Notes: a model not told the origin generated them from the letters alone. Counted from the first letter of the stretch, positions 25,544 through 34,415 are shown. The stretch: 64,000 bases of DNA from Pseudomonas asplenii (GCF_900105475.1 NZ_LT629777.1:4154001-4218000), one strand, 5' to 3'. A program made the numbers and translations.

Positions 25544-26488
25544 TTATTGACCGCCGGTGCTGCCCAGGAAAGTCTGTCCTTCCTGTTTGCAGCAGCTATA
25601 GGGGCGCCACAGCGACCAGGCGTAGGCGCCATCCGTTGCCTGCTGGTGAGGGCCCGGTTCTGGAAAGGTCGCGCAGGATGCACTGGCCGTCGGCGTCAGT
25701 GACTGCCACTTGCCGGTCAGCGGGTCAGACTCGCGTAACTCGCCGGCCGGCCAGTAACCGGGCTTGGCGGCCGCCAGCAGTGGGCGGTAGACATGCACCT
25801 GCCCGGAGCGGGTCACGATGTCGCCCGCTCGCTGGGCCATCACCGCCGAGGCCTTGTAGTCGTCAGGCTGGTGCAGGAAACCACTGCGCGGGTAGACGTT
25901 GCCCCACAAATTCATCGACAACCGGCTGCCGACTTCGCGCAGGCCCGGGATCAGTGCCTGGGGGAACAGGCTTTCCGGCAGGCCATGGCGCCAGCCGAGC
26001 GGGTCCAGGGTACTGAGAAAATGGGGCACATAGGGTGTGCCCGCGCCCTCGCAGGTGTAGCCCGAACCGCTGGCAAATGCATTGAACGCCGCAATACCGG
26101 GATGGCCGATCACATCGACGTTCTTGAACACCGAGAGACTGTTTTCGTGGGGGCTGTTGAGGGTGCCGCTGCCACCGCCTTGGGCGCCGGAGATCGGCGC
26201 ACTCAGGGCTTGGACTTCCGTCCAGGGGTTCATGCCCGTCGTGGAGTAGCTGGAGACCACCGCATCCGGTACGTAGTGGCGCACCTTGGCGGAGGTTTTG
26301 ACGTTGCACCCGAAGTTGGTGCAACGCAGCCAGTAGCACACGCCCACGACCTGGTACTCCAGGCAGTCGGGAGAGGACACCGTGGGAACGATGGCGGCGG
26401 TGTTCAGGGCCAGGCTCAGGGTGGAGTAGGGCAGGGCCAATAGTGCAGGCAGCCAGGGCCTGGCACTTCGACGATAGGCGCGTTTCAT
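25544..26488 (-). CDS. TIGR03756-family ICE protein (TraU-like)
   Basis: A 314-residue protein with a signal peptide (LPALLALPYSTLSLALNTA), several conserved cysteines (SPDCLEYQVVGVCYWLRCT; YSCCKQEGQTFLG) and the LGWRHGLPESLFP segment. It fits TIGR03756 (PFL_4710), the TraU-like periplasmic or outer-membrane-associated protein needed for DNA transfer in related systems. It appears complete and is the first ICE gene from the right, so the region's right boundary lies between here and the merR gene. Confidence 0.9.
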   Translation of the reverse strand: MKRAYRRSARPWLPALLALPYSTLSLALNTAAIVPTVSSPDCLEYQVVGVCYWLRCTNFGCNVKTSAKVRHYVPDAVVSSYSTTGMNPWTEVQALSAPISGAQGGGSGTLNSPHENSLSVFKNVDVIGHPGIAAFNAFASGSGYTCEGAGTPYVPHFLSTLDPLGWRHGLPESLFPQALIPGLREVGSRLSMNLWGNVYPRSGFLHQPDDYKASAVMAQRAGDIVTRSGQVHVYRPLLAAAKPGYWPAGELRESDPLTGKWQSLTPTASASCATFPEPGPHQQATDGAYAWSLWRPYSCCKQEGQTFLGSTGGQ

Positions 26489-26620
26489 GCTGAAGATCCG
26501 ACGTGGAGAAATCTGGATCGTCTGAAAAATACGGCCCGGCTACAGCCGGAAAACTGGAACGGGGTCAGTGAGTTTTCGTGTGCCGCTGGGCAGGTCGTTT
26601 GGCTCGTCGGGCGCAGACCC

Positions 26621-27067
26621 CTAGGGTTGCCTGGCTGTCCTGACGGCGGTTGATGGCTTCTTCGCCCGCTTGATATCGCGTTTGCCTGTCATCTCTACCA
26701 GGCGCCGGAAGGTGGGGCATTCCAGGTGCGATGGAGCCGGGCAGTCGGCAACATGACGAAGCGTATCGCGCAGCGCCGTCAGTTCGTGGATCTGGCGGTC
26801 AATCTCGTCAGCCTTCTGATGCAGCAACGGGCGTGGCAGGTCCGGCTGGCGATCCTTGCCGAACATGCCGGCAATCTCTTCGAGCGAGAAACCTGCTGCT
26901 TTGCCCATGGAGATCAGCTTGAGCTGCAAAAGCACCTCGGGTGCAAACTGCCTGCGCAGCCCATGCCGTGTCATTGATGCAATGAGCCCCGTTTCCTCGT
27001 AGTAGCGCAGTGCCGAGGGCTTGACGCCACTCTTCGCCGACACCTCTCCAATATCCAGAAGTTTCAT
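26621..27067 (-). CDS. MerR-family transcriptional regulator
   Basis: A 148-residue protein with an N-terminal winged helix (IGEVSAKSGVKPSALRYYEETGLI), a dimerisation helix and a C-terminal DCPAPSHLECPTFRRL tail with two cysteines. This lacks the SoxR four-cysteine cluster and the CueR metal loop, so the inducer is unknown. ATG 27067 is chosen because it aligns with the family start. It diverges from an MFS exporter gene across 69 bp that hold a MerR-type dyad, and probably controls that gene. Confidence 0.85.
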   Translation of the reverse strand: MKLLDIGEVSAKSGVKPSALRYYEETGLIASMTRHGLRRQFAPEVLLQLKLISMGKAAGFSLEEIAGMFGKDRQPDLPRPLLHQKADEIDRQIHELTALRDTLRHVADCPAPSHLECPTFRRLVEMTGKRDIKRAKKPSTAVRTARQP

Positions 27068-27072
27068 GCTTG

Positions 27073-27092
27073 ACCTCAAGCTGACTTGAAGT
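27073..27092. promoter_or_regulatory. SoxR-like MerR-family operator
   Basis: CCTCAAGCTGACTTGAAG is an 18-bp imperfect dyad that differs from the SoxR site CCTCAAGTTAACTTGAGG at three bases. TTGACC at 27070-27075 could serve as a -35 box in the MFS direction. It lies between the divergent merR and MFS starts. Confidence 0.65.
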
Positions 27093-27136
27093 TGCACACT
27101 ACGTTCAATCTCAAGTTTTGCAAAGAGGGCAAGGCG

Positions 27137-28366
27137 ATGAAGCAGGCGCAACCGCTCCTATCGGTGAGCACACAAACGGGCATCACCTTCACTCTGGCCC
27201 TGTCGATGCTGCTGACGTCGCTGGGTACCAGCATTGCCAACATCGCCCTGCCGACGCTGGCCGAGGCATTCTCGGCGCCCTTTGCCCAGGCGCAATCGGT
27301 GGTCGTTGCCTATCTCGCGACCCTGACGATCTCGGTCGTCATCGCCGGGCGGCTGGGGGACCGTCATGGGCTGAAGCCGATGCTCATGGCCGGACTGGCT
27401 GTCTTCGGTATTGCCTCGGGACTGTGCAGTGTCGCGCCCAACCTGTGGCTGCTGATCGGTGCGAGGGCACTCCAGGGGATCGGCGCCGCCTTCCTGATGA
27501 CGCTGGCCATGGCGTTGATGCGCCAGACGGCCAGTGACGCGCGTATGGGGCGCGCCATGGGCCTGCTGGGTACCGTCTCGGCCCTTGGAACAGCGCTCGG
27601 TCCCTCGCTGGGTGGGCTGCTGATTGAACTGACAGGATGGCGTGGCATCTTCTGGATCCAGTTCCCGATGGCCTGCATCGCCTTTGTCCTGGCTTTCGTG
27701 ACGCTGCCGGGCGACCCCGGCAAGGGCGTCACCGCTTCGGCAAGCGTGTGGTCGGTGTTGGGCTGGCGTCTGGCGCCTAACCTTGTCGTCAACTTTCTGG
27801 TTGCGGCGGTCATGATGACGACGCTGGTGGTTGGCCCTTTCTATCTGGGCTTCGGTCTCGGCCTGAAGGCGGCGCAAGTGGGACTCGTCATGGCGATCGG
27901 CCCTGTCATCTCCATCTTCAGCGGTGTGCCCTCGGGGCGTCTCGTCGATGCGTGGGGCAGTGGCCGTGTCCTCGCCATGGGGCTTGCCCTGTTGGCTGCG
28001 GGCGCTTGCCTGCTCGCGTTTGCGCCGAACATGATCGGCCTTGCCGGCTATGTGCTGTCCATTATCGTCCTGACGCCGGGTTACCAGCTCTTCCAGGCGG
28101 CCAATAACACCGCCACGCTGGCGGACGTGCCCAAGGACCGGCGCGGTACGGTGTCGGGACTGCTCAGCCTGTCGCGTAATCTCGGCTTGATCACAGGGGC
28201 GTCCGTAATGGGCGCTGTCTTCGCGTTCGGTGTCGGTACGCAAGCGTTCGCCCACGCCGATGCTTCGGCGATCGCCGCCGGGATGTGCCTGACCTTCCTG
28301 CTGGCTGGCGTGATGATGATCTTCGCGATCGTGATCACATTCGGTCGCGGATCCTCTCGGTTGTGA
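27137..28366 (+). CDS. MFS drug/solute exporter
   Basis: A 409-residue protein with 12 membrane segments. It has the DHA motif A (GRLGDRHGLKPM) after TM2 and motif C-like ALGPSLGGLLIELTGWR in TM5, as in proton-driven multidrug exporters. ATG 27137 follows GGCAAGG. It is divergent from the merR gene and probably induced through the shared operator. The substrate is unknown. Confidence 0.85.
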   Translation: MKQAQPLLSVSTQTGITFTLALSMLLTSLGTSIANIALPTLAEAFSAPFAQAQSVVVAYLATLTISVVIAGRLGDRHGLKPMLMAGLAVFGIASGLCSVAPNLWLLIGARALQGIGAAFLMTLAMALMRQTASDARMGRAMGLLGTVSALGTALGPSLGGLLIELTGWRGIFWIQFPMACIAFVLAFVTLPGDPGKGVTASASVWSVLGWRLAPNLVVNFLVAAVMMTTLVVGPFYLGFGLGLKAAQVGLVMAIGPVISIFSGVPSGRLVDAWGSGRVLAMGLALLAAGACLLAFAPNMIGLAGYVLSIIVLTPGYQLFQAANNTATLADVPKDRRGTVSGLLSLSRNLGLITGASVMGAVFAFGVGTQAFAHADASAIAAGMCLTFLLAGVMMIFAIVITFGRGSSRL

Positions 28367-28515
28367 GTCGGTCACCGCGCTCAGAGACACTCCTTGACGC
28401 AGTGATCCATGATGTTCAGCAACCGGCTGGCACCCTATCCACGCTGTCGGCGTATGGCCCTTCAGCAATGAAGGACGCTGCAGCCGTTGCCTGGCCTACA
28501 GGCGTTGCCTCCCTT

Positions 28516-28549
28516 GGGCGATGCTTTACCTGGATATAAAGCACCGCCC
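28516..28549. terminator. Hairpin between convergent MFS and dehydratase genes
   Basis: GGGCGATGCTTTA pairs with TAAAGCACCGCCC around an 8-nt loop. There is no clear T tract on either side. The position between two convergent genes suggests a shared, weak or Rho-assisted terminator. Confidence 0.4.
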
Positions 28550-28609
28550 TGGTTTGCAGCGCACTGATGTTTATGGTGATGCAACCCTCAGAATGCCGGG
28601 ACTGAACAC

Positions 28610-29770
28610 CTAAGGATGCTTGCCAAATTCTGCTACCTGCGCAGTCCAGCCGTGGACCTGTTCGCTCAGCGACAGCCCCAGGCCTGGCCGCGTTGGCACC
28701 AGCATGCGACCGTCACGGGTTTCCAGGCGTTCGTTGAACAGCGGCTCCAGCCACTCGAAATGCTCGACCCACGGCTCGGTCGGGTAGGTGGCTGCCAGGT
28801 GTACATGCAACTCCATGGCGAAGTGCGGTGCGAGCATGACCCCGGCCTGCTCGGCCATGGCCGCGACCTTCAGGTAAGGGGTGATGCCCCCCACCCGTGG
28901 TGCATCCGGCATCAGGTAGTCGGCACCGCGCAGTTTGATGAACTCGGCGTGCTCGGCCACGCTGGTGAGCATCTCGCCGGTGGCGATCGGCGTGTCGAAT
29001 TGCTGGGCCAGGGCCGCGTGGCCCTCGGCGTCGTAGCAGTCCAGTGGCTCTTCGATCCACACCAGATTGAACTCCTCGAAGCGCCGGCACATGCGCTGGG
29101 CGGTGGGGCGGTCCCATTGCTGGTTGGCGTCGACCATCAGCGGGAAGTTCTCGCCCAAGTGCTTGCGCACGCTGCTGACCCGGTGCAGGTCGAGTGCACA
29201 GTCAGGCTGGCCGACCTTGAGCTTGATGCCGCCAATGCCTTTCTCTCGCGACAGGTCGGTGTTCTTCAGCAATTGTTCGAGCGGCGTGTGCAGGAAGCCG
29301 CCGGAGGTGTTGTAGCAACGCACCGAGTCACGCTGGGCACCGAGCAGGCGTGCCAGGGACAGGTTGGCGCGTTTGGCCTTGAGGTCCCACAGGGCGACGT
29401 CGAAGGCACCGATTGCCTGGGTCGAGAGGCCGCTGCGGCCCACCGAGGCCCCGGCCCAGCAGAGTTTGGTCCAGAGTTTGGCGATGTCGCTGGGGTTTTC
29501 ACCGAGCAGGGCCGGGGCAATTTCCTTGGCGTGGGCGAACTGGCCCGGGCCGCCGGCACGCTTGGAGTAGCTGAAGCCAAGACCCGTGTGGCCACCCTCG
29601 GTTTCGATCTCGGCGAACAGGATGGCAATCTCGGTCATCGGCTTTTGCCGGCCCGTGAGCACCTTGGCGTCACTGATCGGGTTGGCCAGCGGCAGGAACA
29701 CCGAGGACACCTTGACGTAGGCGATACGGTCGTTGTCGGCGCTGGGATATTGTTGTGCTGGGGTCTGCAT
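28610..29770 (-). CDS. L-talarate/galactarate dehydratase (enolase superfamily)
   Basis: The 386-residue protein is close to Salmonella L-talarate/galactarate dehydratase as I recall it: PLANPISDAKVLTGRQKP, GFSYSKRAGG, the base motif GIKLKVGQ (KxK), metal ligands DANQQW, WIEEPLDCYD and GEMLTS, and APHFAMELHVHLAA. It removes water from galactarate or L-talarate to give 5-keto-4-deoxy-D-glucarate. It lies 33 nt after an MFS sugar-acid transporter gene and downstream of a lacI gene, a compact uptake and first-step unit. Later pathway enzymes are not in the window. Confidence 0.88.
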   Translation of the reverse strand: MQTPAQQYPSADNDRIAYVKVSSVFLPLANPISDAKVLTGRQKPMTEIAILFAEIETEGGHTGLGFSYSKRAGGPGQFAHAKEIAPALLGENPSDIAKLWTKLCWAGASVGRSGLSTQAIGAFDVALWDLKAKRANLSLARLLGAQRDSVRCYNTSGGFLHTPLEQLLKNTDLSREKGIGGIKLKVGQPDCALDLHRVSSVRKHLGENFPLMVDANQQWDRPTAQRMCRRFEEFNLVWIEEPLDCYDAEGHAALAQQFDTPIATGEMLTSVAEHAEFIKLRGADYLMPDAPRVGGITPYLKVAAMAEQAGVMLAPHFAMELHVHLAATYPTEPWVEHFEWLEPLFNERLETRDGRMLVPTRPGLGLSLSEQVHGWTAQVAEFGKHP

Positions 29771-29802
29771 GGGGCGTTCCTTTTGATGGGAGGGCGTAGG
29801 GC

Positions 29803-31164
29803 TCAGCGAGCCGAATGCGAGGTCGTCGACGGCGCAGGTTCCGGGGAGAAGGGCGGGTCTTGCAGGCCATCGACTTCCAGGCGCTTGAGCGGCCCGACGA
29901 TGACCAGATAGGCAAAGGCACCGAGCAGCCCCATGGCGCCGACATAGATCAGTGCCGCGTCAAACGAAGCCTGCTTGACCAGAAAGCCGATGGCGATCGG
30001 TGTGACGATGCTGGCGATGTTGCCGCAGAAGTTGAACATCGCGCCGCTGATGCCCATGGCGCGCTTGGGCGACACATCGCCGACGATGCACCAGCCGAGG
30101 TTGCCCACACCCTTGGCAAAAAAGGCGATGGACATGACCAGGATCACCAGGGCGGTCGACTGTGTGTAGTTGGCCACCACGATGCTGCTCGAGGCCAGCA
30201 GGCCGCAGATGATCGGGGTCTTGCGGGCTGCGGTGAGGCTGAAGCCCTTCTTCAGCATCCAGTCCGACCATATGCCGCCGATCATGCCGCCCAGGCAGCC
30301 GGCAACCGGCGGAATGGCCGCCACCAGGCCAACCTTGAGCAGGGTCATGCCCTTGGCCTCGATCAGGTAAGTGGGGAACCAGGTGAGGAAAAACCAGGTG
30401 ATCGAGGTCAGGCAGAATTGGCCCAGGTAGATGCCGATCATCATGCGGTTGCCGGCGATGCCGCGCAGATTGGCCCAACTGAACGGGGTCTTGATCTCGC
30501 CCATGTCGGGCAGGCCGCCCCCGGCTGTGATGTAGTCCAGTTCGGCCTGGTTGACGCGTTTGTCATGGCGCGGCTCATGCACGAACCTGAACCACAACAG
30601 GCCGATCAGGATGCCGGCGCCACCGGTCCAGAAGAATACGTGCTGCCAGCCGAAGCTGTTCAACAGCAGCACCATCAGCGGGGTGAATGCCGCCAGTGCG
30701 AAGTACTGCGCCGACTGGAAGATCGCTGTCGCCAGGCCGCGCTCGTGGCGGGGGAACCACATCACGGTCAGGCGGTTGTTGGCTGGAAACGCTGGGGATT
30801 CGGCCACGCCCATCAGAAAACGCAGCACGAACAGCGCCAGGAACGCCGAGCTGAACAGATCGACGAAGCCCTGCAGGAAGGTGAAGGTCGACCAGATGAT
30901 CAGGCTCAGGCCCAGTATCAGGCGTGAGCCGAAGCGATCGAGAATCACGCCACCGGGCAACTGCATGGCAGTGTAGGCCCAACCGAACGCGGAGAAGGCG
31001 ATACCCATGGTCACGGCATCAAACCCCAGGTCGGTACGCAGGACCGGGGCGGCGATCGACAGGGTGGCGCGGTCGACATAGTTGAACACGGTGACGATGA
31101 AAATCATCGCCAGGATCAGGTAGCGGACGTTGGTCCTGGCCACCTCTGAGGTTGGAGTGATCAC
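29803..31164 (-). CDS. MFS sugar-acid transporter (anion:cation symporter family)
   Basis: A 453-residue, 12-helix permease. It has the ACS-family start NVRYLILAMIFIVTVFNYVDRATLSIAAP, DRFGSR after TM2, and RFLMGVAESPAFPANNRLT in TM4. Family members import glucarate, galactarate, galactonate or hexuronates with protons. The start is GTG 31164 with AAGGAAAA 6 nt upstream; the open frame to 31227 lacks a ribosome site. It is probably the galactarate/talarate importer for the dehydratase it precedes and is controlled from the palindromes at 31.2 kb. Confidence 0.87.
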   Translation of the reverse strand: MITPTSEVARTNVRYLILAMIFIVTVFNYVDRATLSIAAPVLRTDLGFDAVTMGIAFSAFGWAYTAMQLPGGVILDRFGSRLILGLSLIIWSTFTFLQGFVDLFSSAFLALFVLRFLMGVAESPAFPANNRLTVMWFPRHERGLATAIFQSAQYFALAAFTPLMVLLLNSFGWQHVFFWTGGAGILIGLLWFRFVHEPRHDKRVNQAELDYITAGGGLPDMGEIKTPFSWANLRGIAGNRMMIGIYLGQFCLTSITWFFLTWFPTYLIEAKGMTLLKVGLVAAIPPVAGCLGGMIGGIWSDWMLKKGFSLTAARKTPIICGLLASSSIVVANYTQSTALVILVMSIAFFAKGVGNLGWCIVGDVSPKRAMGISGAMFNFCGNIASIVTPIAIGFLVKQASFDAALIYVGAMGLLGAFAYLVIVGPLKRLEVDGLQDPPFSPEPAPSTTSHSAR

Positions 31165-31211
31165 TGTTATTTTCCTTGTTGTGATGTTCGGTACTGAAGG
31201 GGGATCGGCAT

Positions 31212-31227
31212 ATGATTGCGCAATCAT
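31212..31227. promoter_or_regulatory. LacI-family operator 1 (16-bp perfect palindrome)
   Basis: ATGATTGCGCAATCAT, 48 bp before the transporter start codon. It is an exact palindrome with a central CG step, the usual form of LacI/GalR sites. An identical copy lies 78 bp away. Confidence 0.8.
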
Positions 31228-31236
31228 TTCAGCTCG

Positions 31237-31274
31237 AAAAAACAGCCATCCGCCTATCGAGGACGGATGGCTGT
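31237..31274 (-). terminator. Intrinsic terminator of the lacI-type gene
   Basis: On the minus strand an 11-bp perfect stem (ACAGCCATCCG with CGGATGGCTGT, 11-nt loop) is followed by six T residues. It lies downstream of the lacI stop at 31339 and between the two operator palindromes. Confidence 0.85.
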
Positions 31275-31289
31275 GTGTTCGATCTTACA

Positions 31290-31305
31290 ATGATTGCGCA
31301 ATCAT
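31290..31305. promoter_or_regulatory. LacI-family operator 2 (identical 16-bp palindrome)
   Basis: This is the same ATGATTGCGCAATCAT sequence as at 31212, 33 bp past the lacI stop codon. The centre-to-centre distance of 78 bp is about 7.4 helical turns, so looping by a tetrameric repressor is possible but not perfectly phased. Confidence 0.78.
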
Positions 31306-31338
31306 TCAAGCCTGCATTCGTCGCCGTCGGGAAAATTC

Positions 31339-32391
31339 TCAGGTGCTCTGGCGATCGATGAGGCTGAAACCGGTGTCGATTCGCACGGGACCGGCACTGC
31401 TGGCCGGGTAGCTGAAACGATCGAGCAGGGCCTTGGCGATCTGTTCGCCGATACGTGTGCCATCCACCCGCACCGTCGACAATGGAGGGTGGACCTGGGC
31501 CGCACTGCTCAGGTCGCCGAAGCCCATGACCGCGAGGTCGGTGGGTACGCGCAAGCCGCGACTGGAGGCTTCGGCCAGCACGCCCTGGGCGATGGTGTCG
31601 GAACTGCAGACCACCACATCCGGCTGGTGTCCCTGATCGAGCAACTGGCAGAGGCCGCTGCGGCCGACTTCCAGGGTGGCGGGTGGCGTCAGTAACCGGG
31701 TCGGGATGTTCTGGTGGCCGTGTCTTGCCAGCTCCGCGAGCAGGCTGTTGCAGCGGCGCACGCCACGCGGGTCGCCGATACCGACCACGGCAAAGCGCTG
31801 ATAACCCTTGCCTAGCAGATGACGGGCGATTGCCTCACCCACGGCCTCATGGGAAAAGCCCACCAACATGTCCAGCGGGTTGTCGCTGAGGTCCCACGAT
31901 TCGACCACCGGGATGCCGGATTGCACCAGGCGCTGGCGACTGGCTTCGGTGTGCAGGGTGCCGGTCAGGACGATGCCATCGGGGCGGCGGCCGAGCAGCG
32001 CTTCGATGAGCTTTTCTTCCTGCTCGGACGAATAGCCGGTCAAGCCCAGCAGAGTCTGGTAGCCCGCGTTGGTCAGGCGGTCCATCAGTGCCTGGACGGT
32101 GTCGGCGAAGATCGAGTTGGCGATGGTCGGCAGCAGAATCGCCACCAGCCGGCTGCGGTTGCTCGCCAGGCTCCCGGCCAGCATGTTCGACACGTAGCCG
32201 ACCTCGCGCACGGCCGCCAGCACCTTCTCGCGTGCGGCCTTGCTCACCACCTCGGGACGGTGCAGGGCCCGCGAGACGGTGATTGGCGAGACACCGGCGA
32301 CCTTGGCCACATCGATGAGGGTCGGGTTGAGAGGTCTTGGCGCAGCACCGGATTGTTGGAGGGAAGAAGACTCGCCAGATTTTTTTGCCAT
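31339..32391 (-). CDS. LacI/GalR-family transcriptional regulator
   Basis: A 350-residue protein with an N-terminal HTH (LIDVAKVAGVSPITVSRALHRPEVVS) and hinge helix (VSNMLAGSLASNRS), then a periplasmic-binding-like sensor domain ending DGTRIGEQIAKALLDRF. It resembles the GntR (gluconate) branch. It probably represses the downstream transporter-dehydratase pair in the absence of a sugar acid; the two palindromes immediately downstream support this. It starts at ATG 32391. Confidence 0.88.
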   Translation of the reverse strand: MAKKSGESSSLQQSGAAPRPLNPTLIDVAKVAGVSPITVSRALHRPEVVSKAAREKVLAAVREVGYVSNMLAGSLASNRSRLVAILLPTIANSIFADTVQALMDRLTNAGYQTLLGLTGYSSEQEEKLIEALLGRRPDGIVLTGTLHTEASRQRLVQSGIPVVESWDLSDNPLDMLVGFSHEAVGEAIARHLLGKGYQRFAVVGIGDPRGVRRCNSLLAELARHGHQNIPTRLLTPPATLEVGRSGLCQLLDQGHQPDVVVCSSDTIAQGVLAEASSRGLRVPTDLAVMGFGDLSSAAQVHPPLSTVRVDGTRIGEQIAKALLDRFSYPASSAGPVRIDTGFSLIDRQST

Positions 32392-32547
32392 GCCGGTTCC
32401 GCGTACAGGATTGATCGGCGGCTCGCTGCCGCCCGTAGCGCGAATCTACCAAAGCGTCGTGCCCAACGCACGGTATTGCGGGTCAGGCACGAATTCAGTG
32501 AACGCTCCGGCCGCCCGGACTGGGCGGCTTTCATCAGGCCCGCATCA

Positions 32548-33555
32548 CTACAGCCAAGCCTTGATCCGCGCGCTGACCGCGTCGGTGGAAATGCCGTAAC
32601 GATCGTGCAGCGTCGGCAGTGCCCCTGCATCGAGGAAGGCATCCGGCAAGGCAATCTGCCGGAACGTCGGGGTGACGCCGTTGCGCAGCAGCAAGCCGGC
32701 GACCGCCTCACCCAGTCCGCCGATGATCGAGTGGTTTTCCGCCGTCACCACCAGCCGTCCCGGCTTGCGTGCCTCGGCAAGAATGGTCTGCTCGTCCAGG
32801 GGCTTGATGGTCGGCACATGCAACACGGCCACATCGACACCGTCGGCCTGCAGTTTTTGCGCCGCTTCCAACGAGCGCATGGTCATGAGGCCGGTGGAGA
32901 TGATCAGCACATCGTTGCCGGTGCGCAGGGTCTTGGCCTTGCCGATCTCGAACTGGTAGCCGTATTCGTCGAGCACCAGCGGCACGTTGCCCCGCAGTAA
33001 ACGCATGTAGACCGGGCCCTGGTGGGCGGCGATGGCCGGTACGGCCTGTTCGATTTCCAGCGCGTCGCAGGGGTCGACGATCATCAGGTTCGGCATGGCG
33101 CGGAAAATCGCCAGGTCGTCCGTCGCCTGGTGGCTTGGCCCGTAGCCGGTGGTCAGCCCTGGCAGCCCGCAGACGATCTTGACGTTGAGGTTCTCTTCGG
33201 CAATCGCCATGCAGATGAAGTCATAGGCCCGGCGTGAAGCGAACACCGCATAAGTGGTCGCGAACGGTACGCAGCCTTCACGAGCCATACCCGCGGCGGC
33301 GCTCATCAGCAGTTGCTCGGCCATGCCCATCTGATAGAAACGCTCCGGGTGGGCCTTGGCAAAAATGTGCAGGTCGGTGTACTTGGAGAGGTCCGCTGAC
33401 AGGCCGACAATGTCCGAACGCTGATCGGCCAGCGCCGCCAGGGCGTGACCAAAGGGCGCGGAGCGGGTGGCTTGGCCTTCGGCGGCAATCGAGGCAATCA
33501 TGGCCGAAGTCGTCAGACGCTTCTTGCCGGTTTGTGGGGTGTTTGCGGTGCTCAT
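32548..33555 (-). CDS. Transketolase-like protein, C-terminal subunit
   Basis: A 335-residue protein with the transketolase pyrimidine-binding domain (RSAPFGHALAALADQRSDIVGLSADLSK; GMAEQLLMSAAAGMAREG, with the catalytic Glu; FATTYAVFASRRAYDFI) and the C-terminal swivelling domain. It forms the second half of a split transketolase that moves two-carbon ketol units using thiamine diphosphate. It overlaps the N-terminal subunit gene by 4 nt. ATG 33555 is selected from that coupling. The substrate is unknown. Confidence 0.9.
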   Translation of the reverse strand: MSTANTPQTGKKRLTTSAMIASIAAEGQATRSAPFGHALAALADQRSDIVGLSADLSKYTDLHIFAKAHPERFYQMGMAEQLLMSAAAGMAREGCVPFATTYAVFASRRAYDFICMAIAEENLNVKIVCGLPGLTTGYGPSHQATDDLAIFRAMPNLMIVDPCDALEIEQAVPAIAAHQGPVYMRLLRGNVPLVLDEYGYQFEIGKAKTLRTGNDVLIISTGLMTMRSLEAAQKLQADGVDVAVLHVPTIKPLDEQTILAEARKPGRLVVTAENHSIIGGLGEAVAGLLLRNGVTPTFRQIALPDAFLDAGALPTLHDRYGISTDAVSARIKAWL

Positions 33556-34397
33556 GCGGTTCTCCCGACCTGAAGGTTTTGCAGTGCCAGATCCCATTCG
33601 TTCTCGTCGACGCGGATGAAATGGGTTTTTTCCCGGGATTCGAGGAAGTCCACCCCTTTGCCCATGCGCGTGTCGCAGATGATCACCCGGGGTTGCGGAC
33701 CCTGGTGATGGCGGGCTGCGTCGAAGGCGGCAACCAGTGCCTGGATATCATTGCCGTCGACACGCTGGGTGAACCAGCCAAAGGCCTGCCAGCGATCGAC
33801 GATGGGTTCGAAGGCCAGCACTTCGCTGGAGTGGCCGTCGGCCTGCTGGTTGTTGACGTCGATGATCGCGATCAGGTTGTCGAGCTTCCAGTGCGAGGCC
33901 GACATGGCCGCTTCCCAGGTCGAGCCTTCGTTCAGTTCACCATCGGACAGCAGGTTGTAGACGAAGGATGGCGACTGCTTGCGCTTGAGCCCGAGGCAGG
34001 CGCCGACCGCGATGCCCAGGCCGTGGCCGAGGGAACCGCCGGTGATTTCCATGCCTGGTGTGTAGGCTGCCATGCCCGACATCGGCAGGCGGCTATCGTC
34101 CGCACCGTAGGTTTCCAGTTCGTCCAGCGGAATCACTTCGGCCTCGATGAGGGCCGCGTAGAGGGCGATGGCGTAATGGCCGATCGACAGATAGAAACGG
34201 TCGCGCTGCTCCCACTCAGGGTCGTTCGGCTGATACCGCAGCGCATGAAAGTAGGCCACGGCGAGCAGATCGGCAGCGCCCAGGGCCTGACCGACATAGC
34301 CCTGGCCCTGAACCTGTCCCATGCGCAGGGCATGTCGACGAATGTTGTAGGCGCGTTCTGCGAGCGAAAGCGCCGTGGAGGATGAATGGACACTCAT
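33552..34397 (-). CDS. Transketolase-like protein, N-terminal (ThDP-binding) subunit
   Basis: A 281-residue protein carrying the thiamine-diphosphate/Mg domain: GSLGHGLGIAVGACLGLK, SDGELNEGSTWEAAM and IAIIDVNNQQADG (the GDG...NN-type ThDP motif). It pairs with the next gene to make a full transketolase; such split enzymes serve special sugar pathways such as apulose or sulfosugar cleavage. The start at 34397 is 18 nt after the MFS stop. Confidence 0.9.
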   Translation of the reverse strand: MSVHSSSTALSLAERAYNIRRHALRMGQVQGQGYVGQALGAADLLAVAYFHALRYQPNDPEWEQRDRFYLSIGHYAIALYAALIEAEVIPLDELETYGADDSRLPMSGMAAYTPGMEITGGSLGHGLGIAVGACLGLKRKQSPSFVYNLLSDGELNEGSTWEAAMSASHWKLDNLIAIIDVNNQQADGHSSEVLAFEPIVDRWQAFGWFTQRVDGNDIQALVAAFDAARHHQGPQPRVIICDTRMGKGVDFLESREKTHFIRVDENEWDLALQNLQVGRTA

Positions 34398-34415
34398 GGT
34401 GATGACTCCGGGTAC

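Noticed and set aside
22580..26488. Idea that the ICE genes here form a working conjugation system
   Set aside because: No VirB4-like ATPase, TraD coupling protein, relaxase, integrase or attachment repeat is visible in the window.
27158..28468. 436-codon frame opposite the MFS exporter gene
   Set aside because: Hydrophilic His/Arg/Gln-rich mirror of a membrane protein, a typical shadow.
28616..29911. 431-codon open frame opposite the dehydratase gene
   Set aside because: Opposite-strand artefact of high third-position GC; composition is Gly/Arg/Val-rich, it has no ribosome site, and it covers a clear enolase-superfamily gene.
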